The position numbers and the translations under genes were made by a program. A DNA stretch of 64,000 nucleotides, taken from Bacillus sp. SORGH_AS_0510. Its GTDB lineage: Bacteria > Bacillota > Bacilli > Bacillales > Cytobacillaceae. The stretch is from contig NZ_JAUTAU010000001.1 in the NCBI RefSeq assembly GCF_030818775.1, forward strand, positions 4,406,001 to 4,470,000, read 5' to 3'. The notes under the pieces are model-generated. The model did no database searches. It was not told the DNA's origin and saw only the letters and a program-made list of their open reading frames with translations. Positions 25,198-34,545 of this stretch are shown here, piece after piece. Every line of letters begins with the position of its first letter. Position 1 is the first letter of the stretch.

Positions 25198-26196
25198 TTA
25201 ATGGATGAGAAATTTTTCCGTAGTATTACTTAATAATTGACGGTCATGCGCCGAGTGAAGTCCGGAGAGATCCGGTCCCTTTGGAAGGATCGTTTGCCCT
25301 TTCTGATCATTGTTGGCAATATGGTGTGATAAATGATAGTGCTTTTTTATAGCATCAAAATCGGTCGTGTCTCCAAAACCAGGAGTTTGAAAGAGATCTC
25401 TTAAGTAACCCCATAGATTCGGAAAATCAACAATTCGATTCCGATTAGCTTTAAAGGCTGAATAGTAAGCTACATCGAAACGAATTAATGTCGCATAGAG
25501 CCGAACATCTGAATCTGTAATATTATCGCCAAATAAAAAGCGCTTGGCAGCTAGCCGTTGCTCCAATTCATCTAATCTATGAAATAAGATGTCATAAGCT
25601 TCTTCATACGCTTCTTGTGACTGAGCGAAACCACACTTATACACCCCGTTGTTTACCTCATGAAAAATTACATCATTCAACGTATCTATTTCTTCACGTA
25701 GGTACTCAGGGTATAAATCAGGCGCATTTTCCTTGTGAAATGGCTTCCACACCGTTTCTAGATAGTTTGTAAGTTTAAAATAATCATTGTTGACGACTCT
25801 TTGCTCCTTAATATCAATCATCACAGGAACGGTTGGCCGTCCCGTGTAGTCAGGGTCTGTCTTAAGGTACAATTCACTCATAAAGCGCACACCTAATATT
25901 GGGTCTACACCGTTTGGATCTAATGAGAACTCCCAGTCTACATGGGGGAGTTTAGGCCTCATTGGGCTTGCCGTTCCAAGACTAATAACCTCTTCTAAAC
26001 CTAGTATTCTTCGAACAATCACAGACCGATGTGCCCATGGGCATACAGCAGACCATAATAATCGGTACCTTCCTGCCTCAACTGGAAGCTCGCCATCCTC
26101 CTTACCAAATGGAGTCGTAAACCTATTCTTCTGACGTTTAAATGCACCATCAGATGAGATTTCCTGATTCGTCACTTTCTTTTCCATATGTGACAC
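25198..26196 (-). CDS. Glutathione S-transferase family, YqjG/ECM4-type hydroquinone reductase
   Basis: A 332-residue Xi-class GST-like protein. It contains the catalytic CPWAH motif with Cys52 and the long insert typical of glutathionyl-hydroquinone reductases, with PTVPVMID before the VVNNDYF (ESxxI-equivalent) thiol-binding segment and a C-terminal helical domain. In other bacteria it reduces glutathionyl-hydroquinones. Bacilli generally use bacillithiol rather than glutathione, so the thiol partner here is uncertain. GTG 26196 with GGAGGG at 10-bp spacing is taken as the start; ATG 26187 is possible. The GNAT gene follows 30 bp downstream. Confidence 0.87.
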   Translation of the reverse strand: MSHMEKKVTNQEISSDGAFKRQKNRFTTPFGKEDGELPVEAGRYRLLWSAVCPWAHRSVIVRRILGLEEVISLGTASPMRPKLPHVDWEFSLDPNGVDPILGVRFMSELYLKTDPDYTGRPTVPVMIDIKEQRVVNNDYFKLTNYLETVWKPFHKENAPDLYPEYLREEIDTLNDVIFHEVNNGVYKCGFAQSQEAYEEAYDILFHRLDELEQRLAAKRFLFGDNITDSDVRLYATLIRFDVAYYSAFKANRNRIVDFPNLWGYLRDLFQTPGFGDTTDFDAIKKHYHLSHHIANNDQKGQTILPKGPDLSGLHSAHDRQLLSNTTEKFLIH

Positions 26197-26404
26197 TTTT
26201 ATTCATCCCTCCATTTTGAGCATATGACTTTATATCATTTTAACCGGTATATGGTTGTAAATGGAAGCAATAACATTAAATGTTTGTTCACTAGACACCG
26301 AAGTGTTTTAATAGAAAAATAAGATTAAACCTGCTTTACCAGAGCAGAAATTGACAGGATTTAAGATTCTTTGGCTGTTAGCATCTAATTAAGGAGTGAG
26401 CTAT

Positions 26405-27268
26405 ATGGGATGGGTTGAATCACTGCAGAGAGCGATTGATTATATGGAGGAGCATTTGCTTGATGACATCACAATTGAGGACATTGCGAAACAAGCACAT
26501 GTATCTGAGTTTCATTTTCAACGAACATTTACGATTTTAACGGATATTTCTGTAGGTGAATATCTTCGTCGTAGACGTTTAACGTTGGCTGCACAAGAAT
26601 TATCAGCAACAAATAGCAAAATCATTGATATCGCCCTGAAATATGGTTACGACACTCCGGAAGCTTTTTCAAAAGCATTTCGAAGGCAGCATGGATTAAC
26701 TCCTAGCCAAGCACGAAATCACACGGGAAAGCTAACATCGTATAACCGCCTGGCGATCCAGGTCACTTTGAGAGGAGTAGATCCAATGAATTATAAGATT
26801 ATCGAAAGAGACGGTTTCAAAGTTGTTGGAGTGAAGAGAGAGTTTTCATGTGTCAACGACGAAAATTTAAAAGGCATTCCCAACATGTGGGGGGATGTTC
26901 ATGCCGATGGAACCAATGATCGACTAGTTCAACTGAATAATGGGCAGATAAAAGGAGTCCTTGGTGTTTGTGTAGATAAACGGGAAGGTTTAACGCCGGA
27001 AAAATTGGATTATTGGATTGCTACGGAATATGAAGGCGATATGCCAGAGAATCTGTTGCAGCTAGATATCCCTGCTGCAAAATGGGGTATTTTTGAAGTT
27101 CATGGCCCAATGCCCCATGCCATGCAGAACGCTTGGAAACAGATTTTCTCAGAATGGTTCCCGTCCAGTCAGTATGAGCACGCAGGGGGGCCGGAATTAG
27201 AGGTCTATCCTGCCGGAGATCCGTGGGGACCCGATTATTACTCTGAAATTTGGATTCCGTTAAAATAA
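26405..27268 (+). CDS. AraC family regulator with GyrI-like effector domain
   Basis: A 287-residue regulator. Two AraC-type helix-turn-helix motifs occupy residues 10-100 (ITIEDIAKQAHVSEFHF and KIIDIALKYGYDTPEAFSKAF). The C-terminal half (130-287) is a GyrI-like ligand domain, with YKIIERDGFKVVGVKREF at its start and DYYSEIWIPL at the end, as in Rob and BmrR-type sensors. It probably senses a hydrophobic compound and activates a target promoter. ATG 26405 with AAGGAG is preferred over GTG 26396. It is divergent from the GST-like gene, its most obvious candidate target. Confidence 0.88.
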   Translation: MGWVESLQRAIDYMEEHLLDDITIEDIAKQAHVSEFHFQRTFTILTDISVGEYLRRRRLTLAAQELSATNSKIIDIALKYGYDTPEAFSKAFRRQHGLTPSQARNHTGKLTSYNRLAIQVTLRGVDPMNYKIIERDGFKVVGVKREFSCVNDENLKGIPNMWGDVHADGTNDRLVQLNNGQIKGVLGVCVDKREGLTPEKLDYWIATEYEGDMPENLLQLDIPAAKWGIFEVHGPMPHAMQNAWKQIFSEWFPSSQYEHAGGPELEVYPAGDPWGPDYYSEIWIPLK

Positions 27269-27276
27269 TTTTGGGT

Positions 27277-27303
27277 AAACGGCAGCCTTTTGGACTGCCG
27301 TTT
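27277..27303 (+). terminator. Intrinsic terminator
   Basis: AAACGGCAG and CTGCCGTTT form a perfect 9-bp stem with a 9-base loop, then ATGTTTG. It lies between the AraC gene and the convergent glpD. Confidence 0.75.
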
Positions 27304-27326
27304 ATGTTTGTAATTAATGGTAGTTA

Positions 27327-28985
27327 CTATATGGTTTCCGTGGGATTCACAGCGTCATGTAACTCCGTTTCTAGTTCTTCCTGATAATTTACTTTTTCTT
27401 CTCCCGTCCATTCGAGATACTCCGCCATCAAGTCCATTACAGCTTGTTTCCACTTTTGGACCCATTGAATATTAAAATATAATGCGCTCGTCCGCCGGAT
27501 AAAAAAATCCACAGGTTTAACCGTCATTTCCTCCTCCAAGCTATACACCAATTGCACATATACATCCAATGGTAAACCATACGTGTGATCGGAATTGTAA
27601 CCCTTGGCCATCTCAAAAATTCGATGAATATTGGAACCGTATCGATGGACTAATTGTAAGTACTGTTCCTTCGTAAACCCATTCACAATGGCTTCCTCTA
27701 AATTTTTTTCAATAAAAGCTTGAAACTTGCTGGATCCGCCAAAATGACCACCGGAAATAGGCATATGCTTGGTTTGACATGCTTTAAACCGAAGCCCCCA
27801 TTCCTCCTCTAACTTCTTCGCTATCAAATCAACCACTGTTTCCGCCATTTTGCGGTAACCGGTCAACTTACCTCCTGCAATCGTGACTAAACCTGAATCG
27901 GATACCCAGATTTCATCCTTACGGGAAATTTCTGAAGGGTCCTTTCCCTCCTCATAAATTAACGGCCTTACCCCTGCCCAACTGGACTCAATATCCTCTT
28001 CTTTAATCTGCACCTTAGGGAACATGTAATGAATGGTCTCAATAAGATAGGCCCGGTCCTCAGAAGTCATTTTGGGATGAGCAAGCTCTTTATCAAAAAA
28101 TGTATCTGTAGTTCCTACATACGTTTTACCCTCACGAGGAATGGCAAACACCATTCTGCCGTCAGGTGTATCAAAATAGACGGCCTGTTTCAAAGGAAAC
28201 CTGGACTGGTCAATGACTATATGAACTCCTTTTGTCAGCCTCAGTTTTTTCCCGGACATGGAATGGTCCTTGTCGCGAAGTGAGTCCACCCAAGGTCCGG
28301 TGGCATTAATGATTTTCTTCGCATAAATATCATACACATCCCCATTTAACTGATTAGTGACCCGTACACCTACTACTTTTCCATCTCGGTAAAGAAGCTC
28401 GTTTGCTTTTGTGTAATTGACTGCCTTTACACCTCTAGCGACCGCTTCCTTCAACACTTCAATCGTCAAACGGGCATCATCGGTGCGGTATTCTACGTAA
28501 ATCCCCCCGCCCATTAAACCCTCTTGCTTAAGAAGTGGTTCTTTTTCAATAGTCTGTTCAACGGACAGCATCGATCGCCGTTCTGCCTTTTTTACACCTG
28601 CTAAAAAATCATAGACTCGAAGCCCCATAGAAGTGCTAAATCTGCCAAAGGTCCCTCCTTGGTGGATCGGCAAAAGCATCCATTCTGGAGTGGTCACGTG
28701 CGGGCCATTCTCGTACACAATAGCGCGTTCCTTTCCCACTTCAGCAACCATTTTTACTTCAAATTGCTTTAAATAGCGCAAGCCTCCATGAACAAGTTTA
28801 GTAGAACGACTGGATGAGCCCGCAGCATAATCCTGCATTTCTATCAAAGCGGTATTCAATCCCCTAGTGACGGCGTCAAGCGCAATCCCGCAGCCTGTAA
28901 TCCCTCCTCCAATGACGAGGACATCAAATGCTTCTGAGGTCATTTCGTTTAATACTTCTATTCTATTTGAACTTGAGAATTTCAA
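27327..28985 (-). CDS. glpD: Aerobic glycerol-3-phosphate dehydrogenase
   Basis: A 552-residue FAD-dependent membrane-associated dehydrogenase that oxidises glycerol 3-phosphate to dihydroxyacetone phosphate and feeds quinone. The FAD loop is VLVIGGGITGCGIALDA (20-36), followed by SSRSTKLVHGGLRYL (substrate and FAD contacts), and the C-terminal DAO_C domain begins near 395. Length and motifs match GlpD of B. subtilis. It stands alone: glpF, glpK and glpP are not adjacent. I see no obvious GlpP-type leader terminator in its short upstream region. Confidence 0.95.
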   Translation of the reverse strand: MKFSSSNRIEVLNEMTSEAFDVLVIGGGITGCGIALDAVTRGLNTALIEMQDYAAGSSSRSTKLVHGGLRYLKQFEVKMVAEVGKERAIVYENGPHVTTPEWMLLPIHQGGTFGRFSTSMGLRVYDFLAGVKKAERRSMLSVEQTIEKEPLLKQEGLMGGGIYVEYRTDDARLTIEVLKEAVARGVKAVNYTKANELLYRDGKVVGVRVTNQLNGDVYDIYAKKIINATGPWVDSLRDKDHSMSGKKLRLTKGVHIVIDQSRFPLKQAVYFDTPDGRMVFAIPREGKTYVGTTDTFFDKELAHPKMTSEDRAYLIETIHYMFPKVQIKEEDIESSWAGVRPLIYEEGKDPSEISRKDEIWVSDSGLVTIAGGKLTGYRKMAETVVDLIAKKLEEEWGLRFKACQTKHMPISGGHFGGSSKFQAFIEKNLEEAIVNGFTKEQYLQLVHRYGSNIHRIFEMAKGYNSDHTYGLPLDVYVQLVYSLEEEMTVKPVDFFIRRTSALYFNIQWVQKWKQAVMDLMAEYLEWTGEEKVNYQEELETELHDAVNPTETI

Positions 28986-29142
28986 TGGAATACCCTCCTA
29001 TTTAAGGAAAAGAGCTAATTATGATTTACCCTATTTAAATGTATTCATTCCTCTCACCAAAGTCTCCAACATATTACTTTGCTTTCTTTTTCTGTTAAGA
29101 TAATAATAAGCATTATAGAAGCCAAAATTTAGGAGGATTCCC

Positions 29143-29613
29143 ATGTTCTTATCCTTTCCCATTTGCGCTGCCCTTTTAGGAATGCTAATTGCTCAATTTG
29201 TAAAAATTCCGATACACTTTTTAGCCTCAAGAGAACTAAAATGGAGCTTAATGTTTAGTACGGGCGGGATGCCTAGTTCCCACACAGCCACCATTATTTC
29301 TTTGACTACAGCGATCGGTATTACAGCCGGAGTTCAGTCAAATGAGTTTGCGATAGCGGTAATTGTCTCCCTTATTGTGATGCACGATGCGATGGGTGTT
29401 CGAAGACATGCCGGCTACCATGCTGAAGTGCTAAATGCATTGCTGGCTGATTTCAATCTACTCATCGAAACCTTAAAGCATCCAAGTTTAAAGAAAACAG
29501 AGTCCCGTGACAAGCTAAAGGAACTGCTCGGCCACCAGCCGGCAGAGGTATTTTTCGGAGCGATTACAGGGATTATTGTGGGGTATTTGACTTATTTGGT
29601 TTATCCGTTTTAG
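29143..29613 (+). CDS. yuiD: Divergent PAP2 family membrane protein (YuiD-like)
   Basis: A 156-residue membrane protein of the divergent PAP2 family. It has STGGMPSSHTA (about 44-54, the core Ser-His phosphatase motif), VMHDAMGVRRHAGYHAEVLN (about 86-105, phosphate-binding Arg and His), and a C-terminal helix GITGIIVGYLTYLVY. Members may remove phosphate from lipids; their role is not settled. ATG 29143 follows TTAGGAGG. It is divergent from glpD and convergent with the sulfate transport genes; a repeat array follows it. Confidence 0.9.
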   Translation: MFLSFPICAALLGMLIAQFVKIPIHFLASRELKWSLMFSTGGMPSSHTATIISLTTAIGITAGVQSNEFAIAVIVSLIVMHDAMGVRRHAGYHAEVLNALLADFNLLIETLKHPSLKKTESRDKLKELLGHQPAEVFFGAITGIIVGYLTYLVYPF

Positions 29614-29684
29614 TTATTTGTAATGAATTATGGGGTCCATGAGTTGTGTTTGTTTTCGAGGAAGTTCGAAGATAGTGAGGTATT

Positions 29685-29710
29685 TGGTCGCGTATTATTT
29701 CTTCGCGACC
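29685..29710. repeat. Short inverted repeat before the fourth array
   Basis: GGTCGCG and CGCGACC are perfect 7-bp arms with a 12-base loop, 70 bp past the yuiD stop. GGTCGC arms also occur in the second array, so this may be a decayed unit; no T-run supports a terminator role. Confidence 0.4.
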
Positions 29711-29734
29711 GTTTCAATTTGCGAAGCCCGTTTC

Positions 29735-30045
29735 AAGCACGTAGAATCCTTCTACGTAACCCATTTTGGGTTTTTCTACCGGTTCCGGGCACGTAGATCC
29801 CTTCTACGTTACCCAGTTCGGTTTTTCCTACCGGTTTCGGGCACGTAGATTCCTTCTACGTTACCCGTTGTGGTTTTTCCATCAATTTCGGACACGTAGA
29901 TCCCTTCTACGTTACCCGTTTTGGTTTTTCCATCAATTTCGGGCACGTAGAATCCCCCTACATTACCGGTTTCATTTTTGACACCCCATAACGGTCGCAT
30001 AGACTCTACTACTCGACCACAGCTTCTTTTTCCCTTCTAAATGCT
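29735..30045. repeat. 51-52-bp palindromic array (fourth locus)
   Basis: Six units at 51-52 bp period (arm anchor at 29741, 29793, 29845, 29896, 29947 and 29999). Typical unit: CTACGTTACCCG, T-rich loop, TTTCGGGCACGTAG, then ATCCCTT. The last unit switches to the second-array arm GGTCGCATAG, so arm types mix within one locus. It lies between convergent genes yuiD and cysA; bases 29614-30072 hold no gene. Confidence 0.9.
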
Positions 30046-30072
30046 TTGTTAAAAAACTCATTTAAACCAGTG

Positions 30073-31149
30073 CTATATCGTATAATCCTCCGGAATAAAC
30101 ACCCGTAACTGCTTCGGCTTTACAAACACCTCATCCCCTGTTATCAAACCTAAACTGCGATACCGGTCCTTTGTTAATTCAGCTTCTAGAAACTCCCCTG
30201 TATCCTTACGAATCAACTCCAGTTGAACCACTGCACCGACTGAATGAATATAACTAATCTCGGCGTTTACCGAATCGGCACTCGGTTCGCGCTCAATACT
30301 GATATCATGGGGTCTAACATATCCCACCGCTTCGGTATTCACCGTTCCTTCATATTCAGGGTCATTCACTTCCATCTCAAAATTTCCATGCCGTAACTTC
30401 CCATTGTGTAGACGGCCTTTAAACAAATTCACATTCCCTAAAAAGTGATAAACAAACGGAGTTTTGGGATTTTCATAGACTTCTTCAGGTGTACCAATTT
30501 GTTCAATCTTCCCTTCGTTCATTACCACTATTCGGTCAGCCACATCCAGCGCTTCCTCCTGGTCATGTGTCACAAAAATACTCGTAATCTGGTAATCATC
30601 ATGAAGCTTTCGCAGCCAGCGCCGTAAATCCTTTCGTACCTTTGCATCTAGGGCGCCAAATGGTTCATCTAACAAAAGGACTTTAGGCTCAACAGCCAAT
30701 GCTCTTGCTAAGGCAACTCGCTGACGCTGGCCGCCCGACAATTGAGCTGGGTAGCGGTCAGCAAAGAATTCCAACTTAACTAGTCTTAACAACTCCTCTA
30801 CCTTCTCCTTGATTTCTTGCTTAGAAGGCCGGGTCTTCCTTGGTCTTACCTTTAACCCGTACGCAATATTATCAAAAACAGTCATATGCCGAAAAAGTGC
30901 ATAGTGTTGAAAAACAAAGCCGACCTTCCGCTCTTTCGTACTAATGTACGTCATATCCTCTTCCCCGAACAGAATAGCTCCCTGGTTGGCTGCTTCTAAT
31001 CCAGCAATAATTCTTAATAGTGAGGTTTTCCCTGAACCAGACGGGCCAAGAAGAGCAACGAGTTCTCCCGTTTGAATATCAATAGAAATATTATCTAAGG
31101 CTTTAAATCTCCCAAATGATTTTGAGATTTGGTTAATTTGTATGCTCAT
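30073..31149 (-). CDS. cysA: Sulfate/thiosulfate ABC transporter ATP-binding protein
   Basis: A 358-residue ABC ATPase. Walker A is GPSGSGKTS (34-42), the signature is [15 protein letters not shown], Walker B is [11 protein letters not shown], and the switch His lies in FVTHDQEEA. Residues from about 235 form the regulatory TOBE-like domain, as in CysA. It powers import of sulfate by CysT-CysW. ATG 31149 is 1 bp after the cysW stop. It is the last gene of the leftward sbp-cysT-cysW-cysA operon. Confidence 0.94.
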   Translation of the reverse strand: MSIQINQISKSFGRFKALDNISIDIQTGELVALLGPSGSGKTSLLRIIAGLEAANQGAILFGEEDMTYISTKERKVGFVFQHYALFRHMTVFDNIAYGLKVRPRKTRPSKQEIKEKVEELLRLVKLEFFADRYPAQLSGGQRQRVALARALAVEPKVLLLDEPFGALDAKVRKDLRRWLRKLHDDYQITSIFVTHDQEEALDVADRIVVMNEGKIEQIGTPEEVYENPKTPFVYHFLGNVNLFKGRLHNGKLRHGNFEMEVNDPEYEGTVNTEAVGYVRPHDISIEREPSADSVNAEISYIHSVGAVVQLELIRKDTGEFLEAELTKDRYRSLGLITGDEVFVKPKQLRVFIPEDYTI

Positions 31150-31150
31150 C

Positions 31151-32041
31151 TTAAACAGCCCCTTCTTCAGGTATCACTGATTTTTTCGCTTTCCACTCAA
31201 TTAAGTTTTTCACGACCAAGGTAATGATGGCGAAAAAGGACATTAACGATGCAACTGCAAACGCCGCTGAAAACTGATACTCATTATATAAAATCTCAAT
31301 ATGCAATGGCATCGTATTAGTCAAACCGCGAATATGGCCGGAAACAACCGAAACGGCTCCAAATTCACCAATCGCCCGGGCACTGCAGAGGATCACACCG
31401 TATAATAATCCCCATTTAATATTCGGAAGTGTAACCAGCCAAAACGTTTTCCAACCACTTGCACCTAATGTCAACGATGCTTCCTCATCTGTTGTGCCTT
31501 GTGTCTGCATCAATGGAATCAATTCTCTAGCCACAAAAGGCAGAGTGACTAGCAGAGTGGCTAGAAGAATTCCTGGAACGGCAAAAATAATCTTAATATC
31601 ATGTAACATTAGCCAAGGGCCGAATAAACCATGTGCACTGAATAATAAAACAAACACCAATCCGGCAATAACCGGGGATACTGCAAAGGGCAGGTCAATA
31701 ACCGTAATCAAAAAGCTTTTTCCCTTAAAATTGAACTTAGTCACGCTCCAAGCAGCGGCCACCCCAAAAATCGCATTAAGAGGAACCGTGATAAGCGCAA
31801 TAAGGAAGGTTAACTTTATAGCGGATAAGGCATCCGGACTAGTAATAGCTGCCCAAAACACCTCTCCTCCTTTTTCAAAGGCTTTTACGAATATTGCAAC
31901 AAGTGGTAAAACTAGAAATAAACATAGAAATCCTAATGCTACCGTAATTAAAAGCCACCTCACCCACCGAGGCTCAGAATTTTTCGAGGTAGTCTGTAGT
32001 GATGTGTTACTTGCATATGCCAGAGAAACATGTCCAGCCAT
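31151..32041 (-). CDS. cysW: Sulfate ABC transporter permease CysW
   Basis: A 296-residue inner-membrane permease with six transmembrane helices (first at about 30-52). The EAA coupling motif is [21 protein letters not shown], where CysA docks, and [17 protein letters not shown] is the conserved CysW/ModB-type segment. ATG 32041 follows AGGAGGT. It pairs with CysT to form the channel. Confidence 0.94.
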   Translation of the reverse strand: MAGHVSLAYASNTSLQTTSKNSEPRWVRWLLITVALGFLCLFLVLPLVAIFVKAFEKGGEVFWAAITSPDALSAIKLTFLIALITVPLNAIFGVAAAWSVTKFNFKGKSFLITVIDLPFAVSPVIAGLVFVLLFSAHGLFGPWLMLHDIKIIFAVPGILLATLLVTLPFVARELIPLMQTQGTTDEEASLTLGASGWKTFWLVTLPNIKWGLLYGVILCSARAIGEFGAVSVVSGHIRGLTNTMPLHIEILYNEYQFSAAFAVASLMSFFAIITLVVKNLIEWKAKKSVIPEEGAV

Positions 32042-32058
32042 AGTGACCTCCTATTTTT

Positions 32059-32892
32059 TTATATGAATTTTCTATTTGTCCACCATTGCAACAGGTTAAT
32101 TAAGAATAAGAGAATAAATGAAAAAATTAGCATGACTGCAGCAATGGCAGTCGCCCCCGAATAATCATATTGCTCAAGCTTTGTCATAATTAAAAGGGGC
32201 GTAATTTCTGTTTTCATGGGCATGTTTCCTGCAATAAACACCACTGATCCATATTCCCCAAGCGCTCTTGCGAATGCTAGAGCAAAACCCGTTAGTGCAG
32301 CTGGCAGTAATTCAGGAAAAATGACTTTTCCAAAGGTTTGGAAACGGTTGGCTCCTAAGCTAGCAGAAGCTTCTTCAAGTTCTTTTTCAAAGTTTTGGAG
32401 GACAGGCTGAACCGTTCGGACCACAAAGGGTAAGCCAATAAAGGTAAGAGCCAGCGTAATGCCAAGAGGGGTAAACGCCACCTTAAAGCTTAAAAACTGT
32501 CCAATCCAGCCTGTTTTTGTATATAAAGTGGTTAAGGCAATTCCTGCAATCGCTGTTGGCAAGGCAAAGGGAAGATCAACAAGTCCATCGATAATCTTCG
32601 CTCCAGGAAACCGGTAACGAACTAACACCCACGCAATTAATACACCAAAGATGACATTTATTGTTGCTGCTAGGAGCGAAGCACCGATGCTGAGTTTATA
32701 GGAAGCTATTACTCTTGGATCAGATATGGTCTGCCATATTTTATCCCAAGGGGCAGCCGCCGTTTGAAAAAAAATCATGGATAAGGGCAAAATGACGATA
32801 AGACTGAGGTAAAACATGGTAAATCCAAGTGACAAGCCCAAGCCTGGAAGTACACTGTTTCGTTTCCTTTTTAGACTTTGTATATGAGCCAT
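32059..32892 (-). CDS. cysT: Sulfate ABC transporter permease CysT
   Basis: A 277-residue permease with six helices. The EAA loop is EEASASLGANRFQTFGKVIFP, and ALGEYGSVVFIAGNMP is the family segment. ATG 32892 follows GAAGGGG. It is the second gene after the binding protein, and a stem-loop (32923-32957) lies between the two. Confidence 0.94.
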   Translation of the reverse strand: MAHIQSLKRKRNSVLPGLGLSLGFTMFYLSLIVILPLSMIFFQTAAAPWDKIWQTISDPRVIASYKLSIGASLLAATINVIFGVLIAWVLVRYRFPGAKIIDGLVDLPFALPTAIAGIALTTLYTKTGWIGQFLSFKVAFTPLGITLALTFIGLPFVVRTVQPVLQNFEKELEEASASLGANRFQTFGKVIFPELLPAALTGFALAFARALGEYGSVVFIAGNMPMKTEITPLLIMTKLEQYDYSGATAIAAVMLIFSFILLFLINLLQWWTNRKFI

Positions 32893-32922
32893 GAGGTTGA
32901 CCCCTTCCGCTAAAAGTTAGAT

Positions 32923-32957
32923 AAGCGTTCCCAACCTAGTAAGAGTTGAGAACGCTT
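32923..32957 (-). other. Intercistronic stem-loop between sbp and cysT
   Basis: AAGCGTTC-CCAAC and GTTG-GAACGCTT arms (about 12 pairs, one mismatch) with a 9-base loop. No strong T-run follows on the minus strand, so it may act by protecting the upstream mRNA or by partial termination, raising binding-protein yield over the permeases. This is inference. Confidence 0.55.
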
Positions 32958-32969
32958 ATTCATTTTTTC

Positions 32970-34058
32970 TTACTTTGGCTGATATATTTGATCGAAAGTA
33001 CCGCCGTCATTGAAATGAGTTTCCTGTGCTTTTTTCCAACCTCCGAAATAATCATCGATCGTTACTAAATTCAGCTTTGGGAAAGTATCCGCATACTTCG
33101 CAAGAACTTCTTCATTTCTTGGTCTATAGTAATTTTTCGCTACAATTTCCTGTCCTTTTTCTGTGTATAAGTAATTTAAGTAGGCTTCAGCCACTTCTCT
33201 GGTACCCTTTTTATCCACCACTTTATCTACAACTGCAACAGGTGGTTCAGCAAGAATACTTATGGATGGAGCTACAATTTCAAATTTGTCTTTCCCTAGC
33301 TCGTTTAAGGTTAAAAATGCTTCATTCTCCCAAGCGATTAATACGTCTCCAATGCCCCGTTCAACAAATGTAGTCGTCGCACCGCGTGCCCCAGAATCTA
33401 ACACCTCAACGTTGCTATATAATTGGCCCATAAAGCTTTTGATTTTCTTTTCATCGCCGTTGTATTTTTCCTGTGCATAAGCCCAAGCAGCTAAGTAATT
33501 CCAGCGTGCTCCCCCAGAAGTTTTCGGATTCGGTGTGATGACTGAAACGCCCTTCTTCGTTAAATCATCCCAATCTTTAATCCCCTTCGGATTTCCCTTC
33601 CTAACTAAAAACACAATCGTAGATGTATAAGGTGTAGAGTTATCTTTCAATTTCTTCTGCCAATCTTTTGAAAGTAAACCAGCTAGGTTTGCAATTTCAT
33701 CGATATCATATGCCAAAGCAAGTGTAACCACATCTGCTTCTAGTCCATCAATTACTGCGCGGCCCTGCTTCCCTGACCCGCCGTGTGATTGCTGAATCGT
33801 TACCTCTTGACCTGTTTTATTTTTCCAATAGCTTGCAAATTCCTTATTAAACTCTTCATAAAGCTCACGAGTCGGATCGTATGAAACATTCAATAACTCC
33901 ACTGGTGGCTTATTTTCGGTCTTTTTTTCTGTCGTTTTCTCTTCCTTTTTTTGACCAGTTTGATTGCTTGTTTGATTACTACCGCATCCGGTTAATAGAA
34001 GCCCCAGAATAAGTAGCAACAGTGTTAATTTAATTGATCCTTTTTGTATACGTAACAT
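32970..34058 (-). CDS. sbp: Sulfate ABC transporter substrate-binding lipoprotein
   Basis: A 362-residue periplasmic-type binding protein anchored as a lipoprotein (lipobox LLTGC, Cys25). After a Glu/Lys-rich linker it shows [17 protein letters not shown] and [17 protein letters not shown], the sulfate-binding protein signatures, then [17 protein letters not shown]. It captures sulfate (or thiosulfate) outside the membrane and hands it to CysTW. ATG 34058 follows AAGGGGG. The yezD gene and a structured leader lie upstream. Confidence 0.94.
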   Translation of the reverse strand: MLRIQKGSIKLTLLLLILGLLLTGCGSNQTSNQTGQKKEEKTTEKKTENKPPVELLNVSYDPTRELYEEFNKEFASYWKNKTGQEVTIQQSHGGSGKQGRAVIDGLEADVVTLALAYDIDEIANLAGLLSKDWQKKLKDNSTPYTSTIVFLVRKGNPKGIKDWDDLTKKGVSVITPNPKTSGGARWNYLAAWAYAQEKYNGDEKKIKSFMGQLYSNVEVLDSGARGATTTFVERGIGDVLIAWENEAFLTLNELGKDKFEIVAPSISILAEPPVAVVDKVVDKKGTREVAEAYLNYLYTEKGQEIVAKNYYRPRNEEVLAKYADTFPKLNLVTIDDYFGGWKKAQETHFNDGGTFDQIYQPK

Positions 34059-34088
34059 GGTAAAACGCCCCCTTATTTGTAAATAAAA

Positions 34089-34183
34089 AAGGCTGCTTCA
34101 TTTTAATACCTATTAAAGAGAATTTCGGCACATAAAAAGCTCCGAAAAACAGCTCTAAATCAGTAATAAAAAGTAGCAGCCTT
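34089..34183 (-). promoter_or_regulatory. Structured leader with long-loop terminator, upstream of sbp
   Basis: AAGGCTGCT (34089-34097) and AGCAGCCTT (34175-34183) form a perfect 9-bp stem, and six T follow on the minus strand, as in an intrinsic terminator. The loop is 77 bases and contains a second hairpin, CCGAAA/TTTCGG (34123-34147). This could be a plain terminator after yezD or an attenuator controlling the sulfate operon. It does not match the SAM-I (S-box) consensus by eye. Confidence 0.55.
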
Positions 34184-34229
34184 CAGTAAGTCTGATCGGC
34201 ATAATAGATTAGTAAGTCCAGTACTTATT

Positions 34230-34397
34230 TTATTGTTTATCTTTTGATGCATGTTTCTTTTGTCCAAACCGTGTTTTCTCGGTTTTGTCAATTTGAGTAA
34301 TCGCTCCGTCATGAACCGTAATAATAACTGAGCCATACTCCATCCCTTTAAGTGTTGATAGAATAAAGTTGGCCTTAGCTTGATCTACATTCGCCAT
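34230..34397 (-). CDS. yezD: YezD family small protein (DUF2292)
   Basis: A 55-residue gene starting MANVDQAKANFILSTLKGME, then YGSVIITVHDGAITQIDKTEK. The pattern matches YezD, a small protein often next to sulfur-assimilation genes in bacilli; its role is unknown. ATG 34397 follows GAGGAGG. It sits upstream of sbp-cysTWA in the same direction and behind a plausible promoter at 34459-34487, so it may share sulfur control. Confidence 0.92.
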   Translation of the reverse strand: MANVDQAKANFILSTLKGMEYGSVIITVHDGAITQIDKTEKTRFGQKKHASKDKQ

Positions 34398-34458
34398 TTA
34401 TTCATCCTCCTCATATATAATATATCCTATGTGTTTACTTGGTTTTTATAATGAAAAA

Positions 34459-34487
34459 ATAATACTAACCTAGTAGACGGACAACAA
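34459..34487 (-). promoter_or_regulatory. Putative sigma-A promoter of yezD
   Basis: On the minus strand TTGTTG and TATTAT are separated by 17 bp, about 60 bp upstream of the yezD start. A 15-bp palindrome ACTTATCGGATAAGT lies just upstream at 34502-34516 and could bind a regulator. Confidence 0.5.
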
Positions 34488-34545
34488 TATGGACTACACT
34501 TACTTATCGGATAAGTCATGATGAAATTCTCCCTTCAAAAAAATA

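Noticed and set aside
29630..30000. Open frames on both strands in the fourth array
   Set aside because: They exist only because the repeat period keeps a frame open; no start signal and no homology.
34089..34183. SAM-I (S-box) riboswitch
   Set aside because: The conserved S-box core segments are not seen by eye; only a long-loop terminator is supported.
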